Positions 33,640 to 42,857 of a DNA stretch of 48,143 bases are shown here, piece after piece. Every line of letters begins with the position of its first letter. Within the stretch, counting starts at the first letter, position 1. Source of the stretch: Opitutales bacterium (GTDB lineage Bacteria > Verrucomicrobiota > Verrucomicrobiia > Opitutales > UBA2995); NCBI GenBank assembly GCA_022824405.1, contig JAJDZZ010000088.1, positions 1 to 48,143 on the forward strand. Reading direction: 5' to 3'. A program made the translations under genes and the position numbers. The notes below the pieces were generated by a model. It saw nothing but the letters and a program-made list of their open reading frames with translations. It made no database searches and had not been told where the DNA came from.

Positions 33640-35295
33640 TCAAGGGGAGGCTTCGACGGGATGGGTGCGTTGGCTCCAGGCGGCGTGCTTTTTGGCCAGT
33701 TCATCCACTTTTTGGGGCAGGGCGTTGGAAAGATCATACAGTTCGGTGCCGTCTTCGGGTAACTCGTAGAGTTCCCAGGGCTTTTTGTTTTCCGAAACCA
33801 GTTTCCAGCCGTCTACCCGCGCCGCCTTGCCCTTGCTATGAGCCCAGTAAAGCTCCCTTTGGGGCTGCCACTTTTTCGTATGGCCTTGCAGCAGAGGTAG
33901 AAACGATCTCCCCTCGAAAGCCAGTTTACCGGCCGGGGCGCTGGGGTCGGCTCCGACGGCCTCCAACAGGGTCGGCATCAGATCCATGACGTGCACTACT
34001 TGCCGGGACAGGCCACCGACCAGACTGGAGGCCAATCCCTGGGGCCAGTAAATGATGAGAGGTGAACGGGTGCCGCCCTCGTGGTCGTGTTGCTTGTAGA
34101 GCCGAAAGGGAGTGTTGGATACATTGGCCCAGCCATAGCCGTAGGATTGCCAGGTGGACTGAGCGCCCGGCATGATGTGGGGGAGGTTGCCCGGGGTGAC
34201 GGGCGTTTTTTTGCCGTCGGTAGTGAAGGGTTTGGTCCAGGAACCGGTGCGTTTAGGCGGGTACTCGACGTGGCAGCCCCCGTTGTCGTGTTGGTAGATG
34301 AACAGGGTATTCTCCAATGTTCCCGTCTCTTCGAGGTGTTGCATGATACGGCCGATGTTGCGGTCCATACAGGTGATCTGTGCCGCGTAGACTTCCATGC
34401 GCCGCTCTTGCCATGCCTTGTGTTCTTCGTCTTCCCAGGCAGGTACTTTGGGATTTCGGGGTGAGAGCTTCCAATCGGGATCGACTACCCCAAGTTTTTT
34501 CATGCGGTCGTGGCGCTGCCGACGGAGTTTATCCCACCCCATGGAAAAACGGCCCTTGTAGCGCTCGATATCGCCGGGTTTGGCGTGCAGGGGCCAGTGG
34601 GCCGCATTGTAAGCCACGTAGAGAAAGAAGGGCCGGGCGGAGGATGCGGGGTCGGCGGCGTGCTCTTTGAGGAATTGAAGGGAATAATCGGTGATGGCCT
34701 CGGTGTAGTAGTAATCGGGATTGCCTTGCCATTCATGCTCCATGTTCCGCCCGTTGAGGTTCAAATCGGCCGGAGCGAAGAAATCGGAGGTTCCCCAATA
34801 GGTGCTGTAGGATTTGTCGAACCCGCGCCGGTGCGGAGCGCTGGGGCCATCGGGCTTTTTCGGATCGGACAAATGCCATTTCCCCGCCATGTAGGATTTG
34901 TATCCTGTTTTTCCCAAGGCCTCGGGGAGGAGGATGATGCCGGGGCGAAACCCTTGCGTGGAGGAACCGCCCAACATGGCGGTTTTGGGATAAAGGCTGG
35001 TGAGCAGACTGGCCCGGGTGGGCCAACACATGTTGTTGACGTAATAATTGGTGAAACGGACTCCGGCCCGGGCCAGCTTGTCCAGGTTGGGGGTTTCGAT
35101 TTCGCCGCCGTAGCATCCCAGGTCGGAGTAGCCCATGTCGTCCGCCATGACCAGGACGATGTTGGGCTGGGTTAAGGCCGATGAGAGGAAAAACGGGAAA
35201 CCGCAGAGCCCAATCAGGCAGATCATCAAGTACTTAACCACAGATGGGAAGGCGCGCTGAGGCGCGCCAATTAGGAATGGGGAATGGGGTTTCAT
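33640..35295 (-). CDS. Cys-type sulfatase
   Basis: The product is a type I sulfatase of about 551 residues with the formylglycine signature CWPTRASLLTS (Cys90 from this start). It also has the metal-site start VLVMADDMGYSDLGCYGG, GKWHLSDP and HDNGG as the later Asp-Asn pair. Such enzymes remove sulfate esters from carbohydrates after export. A hydrophobic export segment (MICLIGLCGFPFFLSSALTQ) precedes the catalytic domain. Two starts compete: ATG at 35295, which overlaps the epimerase stop as ATGA but makes residues 2-16 come from a family A repeat, and ATG at 35226, directly at the hydrophobic segment. The frame is also open to 35340. No dedicated formylglycine-generating enzyme with intact cysteines lies in the window. 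Confidence 0.9.
   Translation of the reverse strand: MKPHSPFLIGAPQRAFPSVVKYLMICLIGLCGFPFFLSSALTQPNIVLVMADDMGYSDLGCYGGEIETPNLDKLARAGVRFTNYYVNNMCWPTRASLLTSLYPKTAMLGGSSTQGFRPGIILLPEALGKTGYKSYMAGKWHLSDPKKPDGPSAPHRRGFDKSYSTYWGTSDFFAPADLNLNGRNMEHEWQGNPDYYYTEAITDYSLQFLKEHAADPASSARPFFLYVAYNAAHWPLHAKPGDIERYKGRFSMGWDKLRRQRHDRMKKLGVVDPDWKLSPRNPKVPAWEDEEHKAWQERRMEVYAAQITCMDRNIGRIMQHLEETGTLENTLFIYQHDNGGCHVEYPPKRTGSWTKPFTTDGKKTPVTPGNLPHIMPGAQSTWQSYGYGWANVSNTPFRLYKQHDHEGGTRSPLIIYWPQGLASSLVGGLSRQVVHVMDLMPTLLEAVGADPSAPAGKLAFEGRSFLPLLQGHTKKWQPQRELYWAHSKGKAARVDGWKLVSENKKPWELYELPEDGTELYDLSNALPQKVDELAKKHAAWSQRTHPVEASP
35251..35290 (+). repeat. Family A repeat at the sulfatase start
   Basis: GGCGCGC-TGAG-GCGCGCC (35251-35268) is followed by AATTAGG and AATGGGG units. 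It lies between the epimerase stop and the sulfatase export signal. If the sulfatase begins at 35295, this repeat is translated as part of its N-terminus. Confidence 0.85.
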
Positions 35296-36113
35296 GAAAC
35301 AGCTGCGAAGGTCTTTTGCAAATAGGCCAGACTTTCGCAAGCGATGGTCTCCGGATCGGGTGAATAGTCGAAGACTTCTACGGAGACGTACCCACGGTAA
35401 TTGATTTCCTCGAGCGCGGCCGCGATGGGTTCGAACTTCACTTTGCCGAAGCCGGGACCGCGTTTATTGGGATCGTTGGCGTGAAAATGGACGAGATGTC
35501 CGGCGCTCTCCCTGATAATTTGCGGGATCGGTTTTTCTTCGGCGCTCATGGCTTTGACGTCCAGGTGCAGGCGAATTGCGGGATGATCGACCTTCTCGAT
35601 TAACCGGATAGTTTCCTCGGCCGTGTTGAGGAAATTGGTTTCGGACGGTCCAAGGGGCTCCATGGCGACCGTAACCCCCACGGCGGAACCCACTTCACCC
35701 ACCTGACGCAATACCTCTGCGGCGCGATTGACGGCAAGGTCGTAGTCCCAGTGATCTTCCAGGTCGCGCTGCTTCGGGCTTCCCCATACCATTATTTTTC
35801 CACCCATGGCGGCACACAAGCGGGCCAGGTGCTTGGCGAAGTCGGCGGTTTCGGACCTGACGGCGTCATCCGTTGTGGTGAGGTGAAGGCCATCGGGTTT
35901 TACCAGCAACCAATGGAGTCCAACCACTTCCAATCCGGTTTCGGTTGCGATTCTGCCGATGCGTCCGGCCTCCCTTTCGGTCAGATTTCGTGGATCGTCA
36001 GCCAGGGTGAAGGGGGTGATTTCCACCCCGTCGTATCCGGTCGAGGCCATGTGCCGGCAGGCTTTCTCAAAGGACCATCCCCGGTAGGTTTCGTTGCAGA
36101 GGGCAAATTTCAT
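35292..36113 (-). CDS. Sugar phosphate isomerase/epimerase family (TIM barrel)
   Basis: This 273-residue protein of the xylose-isomerase-like TIM barrel family (AP endonuclease 2 clan) has N-terminal MKFALCNETYRGWSFEKAC, then GYDGVEIT, VVGLHWLL, VAMEPLGPSETNFLNT with the metal-binding Glu, RLHLDVKAM with His/Asp, HFHANDPNKRGPG and VSVEVFDYSPDPE with the last metal ligand Glu. These positions fit a divalent-metal epimerase or isomerase acting on a sugar derivative. ATG at 36113 is preferred over the TTG at 36125. Its stop overlaps the ATG at 35295 of the sulfatase, so the two are probably cotranslated. Confidence 0.88.
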   Translation of the reverse strand: MKFALCNETYRGWSFEKACRHMASTGYDGVEITPFTLADDPRNLTEREAGRIGRIATETGLEVVGLHWLLVKPDGLHLTTTDDAVRSETADFAKHLARLCAAMGGKIMVWGSPKQRDLEDHWDYDLAVNRAAEVLRQVGEVGSAVGVTVAMEPLGPSETNFLNTAEETIRLIEKVDHPAIRLHLDVKAMSAEEKPIPQIIRESAGHLVHFHANDPNKRGPGFGKVKFEPIAAALEEINYRGYVSVEVFDYSPDPETIACESLAYLQKTFAAVS

Positions 36114-36268
36114 AATTTGAAACAAGAATCAATTTCTCATCCCGGTAATTTGTGCGCGCCAGGGGTCAACCCTGCCGATAACCACGGATTTCATGGTTGG
36201 GCGAGATAGTAAAGGCGAGCAGGTCAACAATTCGTCCTACTCAAAATCGATGTATCCCTGTATAAATC

Positions 36269-36568
36269 CTAGGCCGCGTCGGGATCGACGCAATTGGGCC
36301 CCAGCAGAGGATCCTGTGAGATGGCAATTACCGGATAATTTTCCGCTTCCGCGTTCAAATCGATCCATTCCTCATATTCATCCGGCAATTCATCTTCAGC
36401 GTAAATGGCTTCCACCGGGCACTCATCGACGCAGGCGTTGCAATCGATGCAGGTATCCGGGTTGATATAAAGCCGGTCCGGCGTTTCGTGGAAAGCTTCC
36501 ACCGGGCAAACGTCCACGCAGCTGGTGTACTTACAATCGATACATAAACCTGTTACTATATAGGCCAT
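36269..36568 (-). CDS. fdxA: 7Fe-type ferredoxin (FdxA-like)
   Basis: The 99-residue ferredoxin has two iron-sulfur motifs. Cysteines are at 9, 12, 17, 21, 40, 43, 46 and 50, matching the spacing of Azotobacter FdI plus one residue, which implies one 3Fe-4S and one 4Fe-4S centre. The C-terminal extension is acidic. It probably serves as a low-potential electron carrier. The ATG at 36568 has a good Shine-Dalgarno (AGGAGA about 5 bases upstream), better than the upstream ATG at 36610. It is not clearly coupled to the epimerase; the gap between them contains a partial family C repeat near 36180. Confidence 0.92.
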   Translation of the reverse strand: MAYIVTGLCIDCKYTSCVDVCPVEAFHETPDRLYINPDTCIDCNACVDECPVEAIYAEDELPDEYEEWIDLNAEAENYPVIAISQDPLLGPNCVDPDAA

Positions 36569-36841
36569 AACATCTCCTTGTTTCCTGAAAGAGAATTCAA
36601 CCGAACGCAAATATCAACGAGAAAAGAAAAAAAAGAAGGCATAAATCTTCCCGCGACTTTCCCCCTGCCTGGAGAAAGGTTACCGAGCCCAGTCGGCGCC
36701 GGCCAAGACATCGCCGCTTGGCGGCTGAATGGCAGGCAGCGCCAACAGAATAGCGGCTGCCCCGATAAGCCTCAACCGGCAAAGGGAGGAAGAACAGGCT
36801 TGAGAAATGATGAAAAATATACCGTATTTTTACCTTTAAAG

Positions 36842-37633
36842 ATGATGACCGCATATTTCTACATATTTTCTCGATTTACCGGCCGCCTTTTGTTGGCCGG
36901 AACGCTGGCCCTATTCCTTTTCATCGGCTCGGGTCTCCGAGCCCAAGACGGTTTCGATTCGCTCTTCAACGGTAAGGACCTGGATGGCTGGGAAGGAAAT
37001 ACCGAGCTTTGGGAAGTAAGGGACGGAATCATCGTGGGATCGACCGAAGGTCATACCATCGAAAACAACACCTTCCTCATCCACCGGGATTCCAAGCCCG
37101 CCAATTTCCATTTGAAGGTGAAACTCAAGTTGATGGGGAACAATAATTCGGGGATCATGTACCGGGCCCAGGATATCGAGGGCATCTCCCATGCGCTCTC
37201 CGGCCCGCAAATGGACGTTCATCCCAAGCTCGAATACCAGGGCATGTATTACAGCGAAAAAACCGGCCGTGGCATCATAGCCCAACGCGGTCAGAAAGTT
37301 ACCGTATCGAAACAAGTGAATGCCAAGGGCAGGACTACTCCCAAGGTCACCGGCCAACTGGGCCAGGAACCCAATTTCGATTTGTCCGAATGGAATGAAT
37401 ACGAGGTTATTGCGGTCAACAAACGTCATATCCACCTCATCAACGGGGTAGTGACCGTCGACGTCGTAGACCGCGATCCGTCCACTGCTGCATCCGGCGC
37501 CATTGGCATACAATTGCACCAGGGTCCGCCCATGGCCGTTGAGGTAAAAGACATCGCGCTTAAACACCTGCGAGGTGCGGAAGCACGTGAAACCATCGGA
37601 GCTGCTCTCGCCCAGCCGTCAAAAAAAAAATAA
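36842..37633 (+). CDS. DUF1080 (3-keto-disaccharide hydrolase-type) exported protein
   Basis: The 263-residue DUF1080 protein belongs to a laminin-G-like fold family now linked to cleavage of 3-keto-glycosides. Its export signal spans about 1-34 (RLLLAGTLALFLFIGSGLRA, cleavage before QDG). Conserved motifs are SLFNGKDLDGWEG, GIIVGSTEGHTIENNTFL and NNNSGIMYRAQ, with later QLHQGPPMAVEVKDIALKHL. The start is ATG at 36842 (a second ATG follows). The ORF is open to 36578 but the upstream part is unconserved. Its last codons lie in a run of ten A's (37621-37630) and the following haem-protein frame overlaps by 59 bases. See the slippage finding. Confidence 0.9.
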   Translation: MMTAYFYIFSRFTGRLLLAGTLALFLFIGSGLRAQDGFDSLFNGKDLDGWEGNTELWEVRDGIIVGSTEGHTIENNTFLIHRDSKPANFHLKVKLKLMGNNNSGIMYRAQDIEGISHALSGPQMDVHPKLEYQGMYYSEKTGRGIIAQRGQKVTVSKQVNAKGRTTPKVTGQLGQEPNFDLSEWNEYEVIAVNKRHIHLINGVVTVDVVDRDPSTAASGAIGIQLHQGPPMAVEVKDIALKHLRGAEARETIGAALAQPSKKK

Positions 37634-40136
37634 CGGGCTCCCCGAAGGACTGGCGGTCAACGAAAACCGGGCCACACCGGTCGACAAGATAACCGTTCCG
37701 GAAGGGTTCCAGGTCGAACTCCTCTACTCCGTGCCCGGAGATACTCAAGGCTCCTGGGTGAATCTCGGGCTCGACGGCAAAAATCGCCTTATTGCCAGCG
37801 ACCAATTCGGTCCGCTTTACCGCTTTCCGGCCCCAGCCCCGGGCAAACCACTCGATCCTGCTGACATCGAGGAAATTCCCGCCAAAATCAGAGCGGTTAA
37901 CGGTATGCTTTGGGCCTTCGATTCGCTCTACGTTGGCGTTAACGATTACGAGGATAGCAGTAAGTCGGGTCTCTACCGCCTGACCGATTCCAATGGGGAC
38001 GATCAGCTCGACCGCGTGCAACTGCTTCGGCACATTTCTGCCCGGGGGGATCACGGAGTCCACGCCGTCAAACTCGCTCCCGACGGCAAATCCATATTCC
38101 TCATCTGCGGCAACAATGCGGAACCTGTCCTCGCCGATGTTTACCGCATTTCCAACAATTGGGGCGAAGACCACCTCCTTCCCCGTATGCCGGATGGTCG
38201 CGGACACAACCGCCACCGTTTAGCTCCCGGGGGGATCATTTACAAAGTCTCTCCGGACGGAAACCATTGGGAAGTCTACTCTTCGGGCTACCGCAATATC
38301 TTCGATGCCGACTTCAATGCCGACGGTGAACTCTTCACCTATGACGCGGACATGGAGTACGATTTCAACACCCCTTGGTACCGCCCCACCCGGGTGAATC
38401 ACGTAGTCAGCGGATCCGACTACGGTTGGCGAAACGGAACGGGAAAATGGGCCGATTGGTACGCGGACAGCCTCCCGGCGTCTGTCGATATCGGTCCGGG
38501 ATCGCCAACTGGGATTTCCTTCGGCTACGGGGCCAAATTCCCGGCCAAATACCAGAAAGCCCTATTTATCCAGGATTGGAGCTGGGGAAAACTTTACGCG
38601 GTCCACTTGGAGCCAAAGGGCTCCAGCTACACGGGAGAAAAGGAAAATTTCCTTTCGGGGGTTCCCCTGCCCTTGACCGACTTGGTCATCCATCTGGACG
38701 ACGGAGCCATGTATTTCACCATTGGCGGTCGCCGGGTACAATCCGGGCTCTATCGCGTTACCTATACGGGTGACGAGGACACCTCTCCGGTGTTTGCCGG
38801 AACGGATGGACAAAGAGCCCGCGCTTTGCGAAGAAGCCTGGAAAGCTATCATGGAAGGATGGGGAACGAGGCCATTCCTCTCGCTTGGGATCATTTGGAT
38901 CATGACGATCCCTTCATCCGCAACGCCGCCCGCGCCGCCCTGGAAAGCCAGCCGCCAAGCAAGTGGAGCGACAGGGCATTTCGCGAAAAACGTCACGGCC
39001 ACAAGATTCAGTCCTTGTTGGCCCTCACCCGGGTTTGGGGAACCGATCCTTTCCATCGCGAGGAATCCGACCCGCCGGTAAACCCCGCGCAACGCGATCG
39101 AATCCTAACGGCGCTGGCGGAGATCGACTATGGAACCCTCTCCGAACGCAACCGCCAAGCCCTCGTGCGCACCTATCACGTGGCCCTGAACCGGTTCGGA
39201 CGTCCCGAGGACGATCTGGTCAGCAAGATCGTCAACCAACTCGATCCCCATTTTCCAGCCCGGACCCAGGAATCGAACCGCCTGCTTTGCGAGGCCCTGG
39301 TTTACCTGCAGGCACCCAGCGCGGCCCGAAAAACTATCGGTCTGTTGAATGCCGCCATCACCCAGGAAGAGCAGATGGAGTATGCCCGTTCACTGCGCAT
39401 GTTGAGGAATGGTTGGGACAAGGCTCTGCGCACCGAGTATTTCGAGTGGTTTCTCAAAGCGGCCAACTATCGCGGAGGCGCCAGTTTTATCCAATTCATG
39501 ACCCGCATCCGGGCCGACGCAGTAGCCACGCTTTCCGAAAGGGAAAAAATCGACTTGGCAGAAATTCTCACGCGAAAGCCCGAAGCAAAATCGCCCCTGG
39601 AAGCCGCCACGGCCACATTGGCGGGTCGAACCACCTCGACCAATTGGACGGTGGATGCTCTCTCCGGGGTGAGCGACCGCATGAGGGGAAGGGACTTCGA
39701 GCGGGGCCGTAAAATGTTTGCGGCAACCGCCTGCTTCTCCTGTCACCGCTTCAACAACGAAGGCGGCGCTAACGGACCTGACCTGACCTCGTCCGGCCAC
39801 CGTTATGCACCCCGAGACTTGCTCGATCAAATTATTAACCCCAGCAAAGAAATCAACGAACAGTTTGTTCCCGTGCAGGTGACCGAACTCGATGGTCGAA
39901 CACATCATGGAATCATAGTAAACCTGAGCAGGGACACGATCCGGATCAATACCGACTTGGCCAATCCCGACCAGAGAATCGGGTTGGACCGCAAACAGAT
40001 AAAGAGCATCAGCCCGTCTCCGGTTTCACCCATGCCTCCAGGTCTTTTGAACCTTCTGGAAAAAGAGGAGATTTTCGACTTGGTGGCTTATATTCTGAGC
40101 GGGGGCAACCCCGAGGATGAGCGTTTCAAGGATTAG
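37575..40136 (+). CDS. PVC-type haem-binding protein (propeller dehydrogenase plus cytochrome c)
   Basis: The 853-codon frame has a beta-propeller dehydrogenase-like N-terminal half (KITVPEGFQVELLYSVPGD, MLWAFDSLYVGVNDYE, VSGSDYGWRNGTG). Helical repeats follow, and then the Pirellula/Verrucomicrobium-type haem domain with CFSCH (Cys720, Cys723, His724) and GPDLTSSG. Haem c attachment requires export, yet no signal peptide is present; the only start before the conserved part is a GTG at 37575 inside the DUF1080 gene. The reading frame is +1 relative to DUF1080 and joins it at the A10 tract. This suggests one fused exported protein made by slippage, or a frameshift/assembly error. The stop overlaps the convergent esterase stop. 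Confidence 0.85.
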   Translation: MRKHVKPSELLSPSRQKKNNGLPEGLAVNENRATPVDKITVPEGFQVELLYSVPGDTQGSWVNLGLDGKNRLIASDQFGPLYRFPAPAPGKPLDPADIEEIPAKIRAVNGMLWAFDSLYVGVNDYEDSSKSGLYRLTDSNGDDQLDRVQLLRHISARGDHGVHAVKLAPDGKSIFLICGNNAEPVLADVYRISNNWGEDHLLPRMPDGRGHNRHRLAPGGIIYKVSPDGNHWEVYSSGYRNIFDADFNADGELFTYDADMEYDFNTPWYRPTRVNHVVSGSDYGWRNGTGKWADWYADSLPASVDIGPGSPTGISFGYGAKFPAKYQKALFIQDWSWGKLYAVHLEPKGSSYTGEKENFLSGVPLPLTDLVIHLDDGAMYFTIGGRRVQSGLYRVTYTGDEDTSPVFAGTDGQRARALRRSLESYHGRMGNEAIPLAWDHLDHDDPFIRNAARAALESQPPSKWSDRAFREKRHGHKIQSLLALTRVWGTDPFHREESDPPVNPAQRDRILTALAEIDYGTLSERNRQALVRTYHVALNRFGRPEDDLVSKIVNQLDPHFPARTQESNRLLCEALVYLQAPSAARKTIGLLNAAITQEEQMEYARSLRMLRNGWDKALRTEYFEWFLKAANYRGGASFIQFMTRIRADAVATLSEREKIDLAEILTRKPEAKSPLEAATATLAGRTTSTNWTVDALSGVSDRMRGRDFERGRKMFAATACFSCHRFNNEGGANGPDLTSSGHRYAPRDLLDQIINPSKEINEQFVPVQVTELDGRTHHGIIVNLSRDTIRINTDLANPDQRIGLDRKQIKSISPSPVSPMPPGLLNLLEKEEIFDLVAYILSGGNPEDERFKD
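37621..37630 (+). promoter_or_regulatory. A10 tract, candidate slippage site
   Basis: Ten consecutive A's end the DUF1080 frame (followed by TAA) and pass into the +1 frame of the haem protein. Loss of one A, or gain of two, fuses the ORFs in-frame. Confidence 0.5.
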
Positions 40137-42622
40137 CGCTCATCCGCCGACCAGACAATGGATCCGTTGGCGATGGACCAATCGTTGCCGAAGTATCCAG
40201 CCGCTTTTACTCCCTCTATTCCCCTCTCATAGGTTTCTGGGGTGAGGATGAGCAAATCCGGGTAACCTGTCCCGGCGCTGAAATAACGGTTGGGATCCAC
40301 CGTCCTCATTCCGGCAAGGCCCGTTCCCGCGACGACCCCCACCGAGGCCACGGCACTGTCCTTGCGGGGCCGGACCATATAGATGCCGAACCCGCTGCCC
40401 TTCAAGGTGCGTTGGCCGACCTGCAGTTGCCCGCGGCTGATTTGAACGGGACTCTCCTCCAGAAGCAGCGGCCAAGCTTGGTTGGTAGAGGCATTGCCGT
40501 AGATAATGACGGAGCGATCCTTGGTGTCTCGCAAAGTGAATTCGCTATCGGGAATGACGTCCATGGCGCCATTGCCCCGGTAGTAGAAGGTTTCGGCATC
40601 GAAACGGGCTTTGTTGTAAGACCAGGTAGTTTCCTCCTCGCTTCCGTTAGTGGAGTAGACGAACAACATGCCATGCCGGAAGGCATCCTTGAATCCTCCG
40701 TAACGCTTTGGATTCTTTTCCCGGGAATCGGTTGGTTTATCGATCAGGGTCCAAATCTCTCCCCGCTTTTCCAACCACACTTCACTGGTCCCCGGCCAAG
40801 GCAGATTTTCCAGAGACTGGCCGTCCACTTCCAACGTCAATCGGGTCAGGTTACGGCAGTGTTCCAAATCGACTTTAAAAATTTTCAGGTTCTCCGTATC
40901 GATCTCGATTTTGCGCTCCGCGATGTCCTCCTCGAACCGTCTCTGCCGACGGGACCGGATGGTCTGTTTGGCTACAACTCCACAAAATTCGAACGATTCC
41001 TCCTGCTGATAGAGGGTGATGTAGCGACAGGTGGCCGAGACTCCGGGGCTGGCCGATCTGAATTCGAGGACGTCGAGATCCCGGATATCCTTCAAGGAAC
41101 GAGTCCTGAAGAAATCAAAAGTCCGTTGGTGGTCCACCCCGTACCAATGCCCGCCTCCCGGCTCTTCGTGGTAGGCGAAATCCGGATGAAAAGTTCCCAG
41201 GAGTTCGCGCATATACCGGGCTTCGCTCACTGGAACCGTTTGGTCGATCTCCCCGTGTTCGATAAATACCCCATGCTGCAGGTAATTCCTGGCTAATTCC
41301 AAGGTGCGGCTGGGATTGGCCGCGCGTTGCAGCATGATTTCCAAGGGGGAGGGTTCGGTCGGTTCGGTTGACCTGCCATAGGAGAAGAAGGAGCGCCAAC
41401 CGGCCATGGGCGCGATAGCGGCCCAGCGGTCGGGATAAGTGGCGCCGAGATGCCAGGCCCCATGACCTCCCATGGAGTGCCCGGTCAGGTAGGTGCGGAC
41501 CGGATCGGTTCCGTAGGCTTTTTCCACATGGGCCAGGACTTCCATGGCGTCCAGACGACCCCAATCTTCCCAACTGAAGCCGAACTCGCGTCGGTTGGTG
41601 GGGGCGATAACGTGTCCCCAGTCCTTGTTCTGGTAGGCGCCGGCTTGGCCGATGGCTTTCACATTGGCCCCGTGCACGGAAAGAAAGAGAGCCGGTTTCC
41701 GGCCGGTCTCGGCGCCACCCTGCCTGACGCCGTAATATTGGAGACTGCCGTCGATGTCCGAAATGAAAGTGCGCCGGTATTGCTTGGTCGGTTCCTTTAC
41801 TTCAAGTTCCAGAACAATCCGGTCCAAAAGCCTGTCTTCCTGGTACAGACTGACTTCCATGGCCTGTTTTCCCGGGCTGTTGGCTCCGTCGTAGAGCCGG
41901 AAGGGAATCTTCCGAGTCGTCATGGGCGGGACGGTTTCACGCACCCGGGTGTTGGCCGTTTTACCGGCCACGTTCGATACGATCCTCAATTCGCGAAGGG
42001 TTTGTTTGCCGGCGTTGACCACGCGAACGGCTCCCCGCTTCTCATCGATTTCATGGGTCAGAAGATCGGGCAGGGTGGGATCGAGAGCCGTGAGATAGAC
42101 GGCCTTGTCCGGTTTCGCAATACCGACCCCCTTATTTCGGCCCCGGGAAACCCTGTACCAAAACTCGTTTCTTCCCTTCTTCAGGTCGATTGGCAGCAAC
42201 ATCCAGCCCCGTCCGTAGACGTCCCCGCCTCTCGGAACCCCATTCACAAATATTTCGGAGTTCCCGTTGCACTGGAGAATGACCGTTTCTTCTTTCTTTG
42301 CATCGAGGGTCAGGTATATCCAGCCGCCAAAGGTCCTTTCCAATTGAAACACCCCACCTTCGTCCATCTCGATCCGTTTCCAACTGACTTCTTCTCCTCG
42401 GAAATTCGTTCCGGCCCATTCCCCTTCCACCGGCGCTGAGAGATCCCCCATCACATATTTGTGGAAAACCGGATCTTCGGAGATGGCGGAACGGCCAAAA
42501 CCCCTGCTGCCGGTGGAACCGGAATAGAGCACGTCCTCGAATACGTATGGTTCTTCGCCGCAGAGTAACGGGCCGAATAACGGAACCAGCAAAAAAAGTT
42601 GTATCCAATAGCGGTGGCTCAC
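40133..42622 (-). CDS. Exported prolyl-oligopeptidase-like serine esterase
   Basis: This 829-residue exported protein has a signal peptide (IQLFLLVPLFGPLLCGEE), a beta-rich N-terminal part with an ILQCNGNSEIFVNGVPRGG jelly-roll element, and an alpha/beta-hydrolase domain. The nucleophile motif is GHSMGGHGAW (Ser383), with a later GEIDQTVPVSEA (acid) and GGGHWYGVD (His). Homologues in carbohydrate-rich PVC loci are annotated as prolyl oligopeptidase family or acetyl/feruloyl esterases; the substrate cannot be decided. It lies next to an exported haem protein, a DUF1080 protein and an SGNH hydrolase. It converges with the haem-protein gene, and the two stop codons overlap by 4 bases. Confidence 0.85.
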   Translation of the reverse strand: MSHRYWIQLFLLVPLFGPLLCGEEPYVFEDVLYSGSTGSRGFGRSAISEDPVFHKYVMGDLSAPVEGEWAGTNFRGEEVSWKRIEMDEGGVFQLERTFGGWIYLTLDAKKEETVILQCNGNSEIFVNGVPRGGDVYGRGWMLLPIDLKKGRNEFWYRVSRGRNKGVGIAKPDKAVYLTALDPTLPDLLTHEIDEKRGAVRVVNAGKQTLRELRIVSNVAGKTANTRVRETVPPMTTRKIPFRLYDGANSPGKQAMEVSLYQEDRLLDRIVLELEVKEPTKQYRRTFISDIDGSLQYYGVRQGGAETGRKPALFLSVHGANVKAIGQAGAYQNKDWGHVIAPTNRREFGFSWEDWGRLDAMEVLAHVEKAYGTDPVRTYLTGHSMGGHGAWHLGATYPDRWAAIAPMAGWRSFFSYGRSTEPTEPSPLEIMLQRAANPSRTLELARNYLQHGVFIEHGEIDQTVPVSEARYMRELLGTFHPDFAYHEEPGGGHWYGVDHQRTFDFFRTRSLKDIRDLDVLEFRSASPGVSATCRYITLYQQEESFEFCGVVAKQTIRSRRQRRFEEDIAERKIEIDTENLKIFKVDLEHCRNLTRLTLEVDGQSLENLPWPGTSEVWLEKRGEIWTLIDKPTDSREKNPKRYGGFKDAFRHGMLFVYSTNGSEEETTWSYNKARFDAETFYYRGNGAMDVIPDSEFTLRDTKDRSVIIYGNASTNQAWPLLLEESPVQISRGQLQVGQRTLKGSGFGIYMVRPRKDSAVASVGVVAGTGLAGMRTVDPNRYFSAGTGYPDLLILTPETYERGIEGVKAAGYFGNDWSIANGSIVWSADER

Positions 42623-42681
42623 GTGAGCATTTAAACTGAATTAGCCCTGAAAATACAAGCTTCGTATCCAAGAAGAGGATC

Positions 42682-42712
42682 AACCACGGATTACACGGAT
42701 GAGCACGGATTT
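42682..42712 (+). repeat. Family C dispersed repeat, copy 2
   Basis: AACCACGGATTACACGGATG begins the element, and the same words occur at 43603-43633. It is followed by further short words and a family A copy before the SGNH gene end. Confidence 0.6.
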
Positions 42713-42857
42713 CCGGCCTTATCGAGAGTCAATTCCTCCTTGGCACGCCTCTTCCCCCTCTTTGCGCCCTTTGCGAGAATCCATTCGTTCAGCCTTCAGC
42801 CTTTTTTATCTCTGAGTCCTCTATGGTTAACCTTTCTTTCTCAGCATCTCAAATTTA

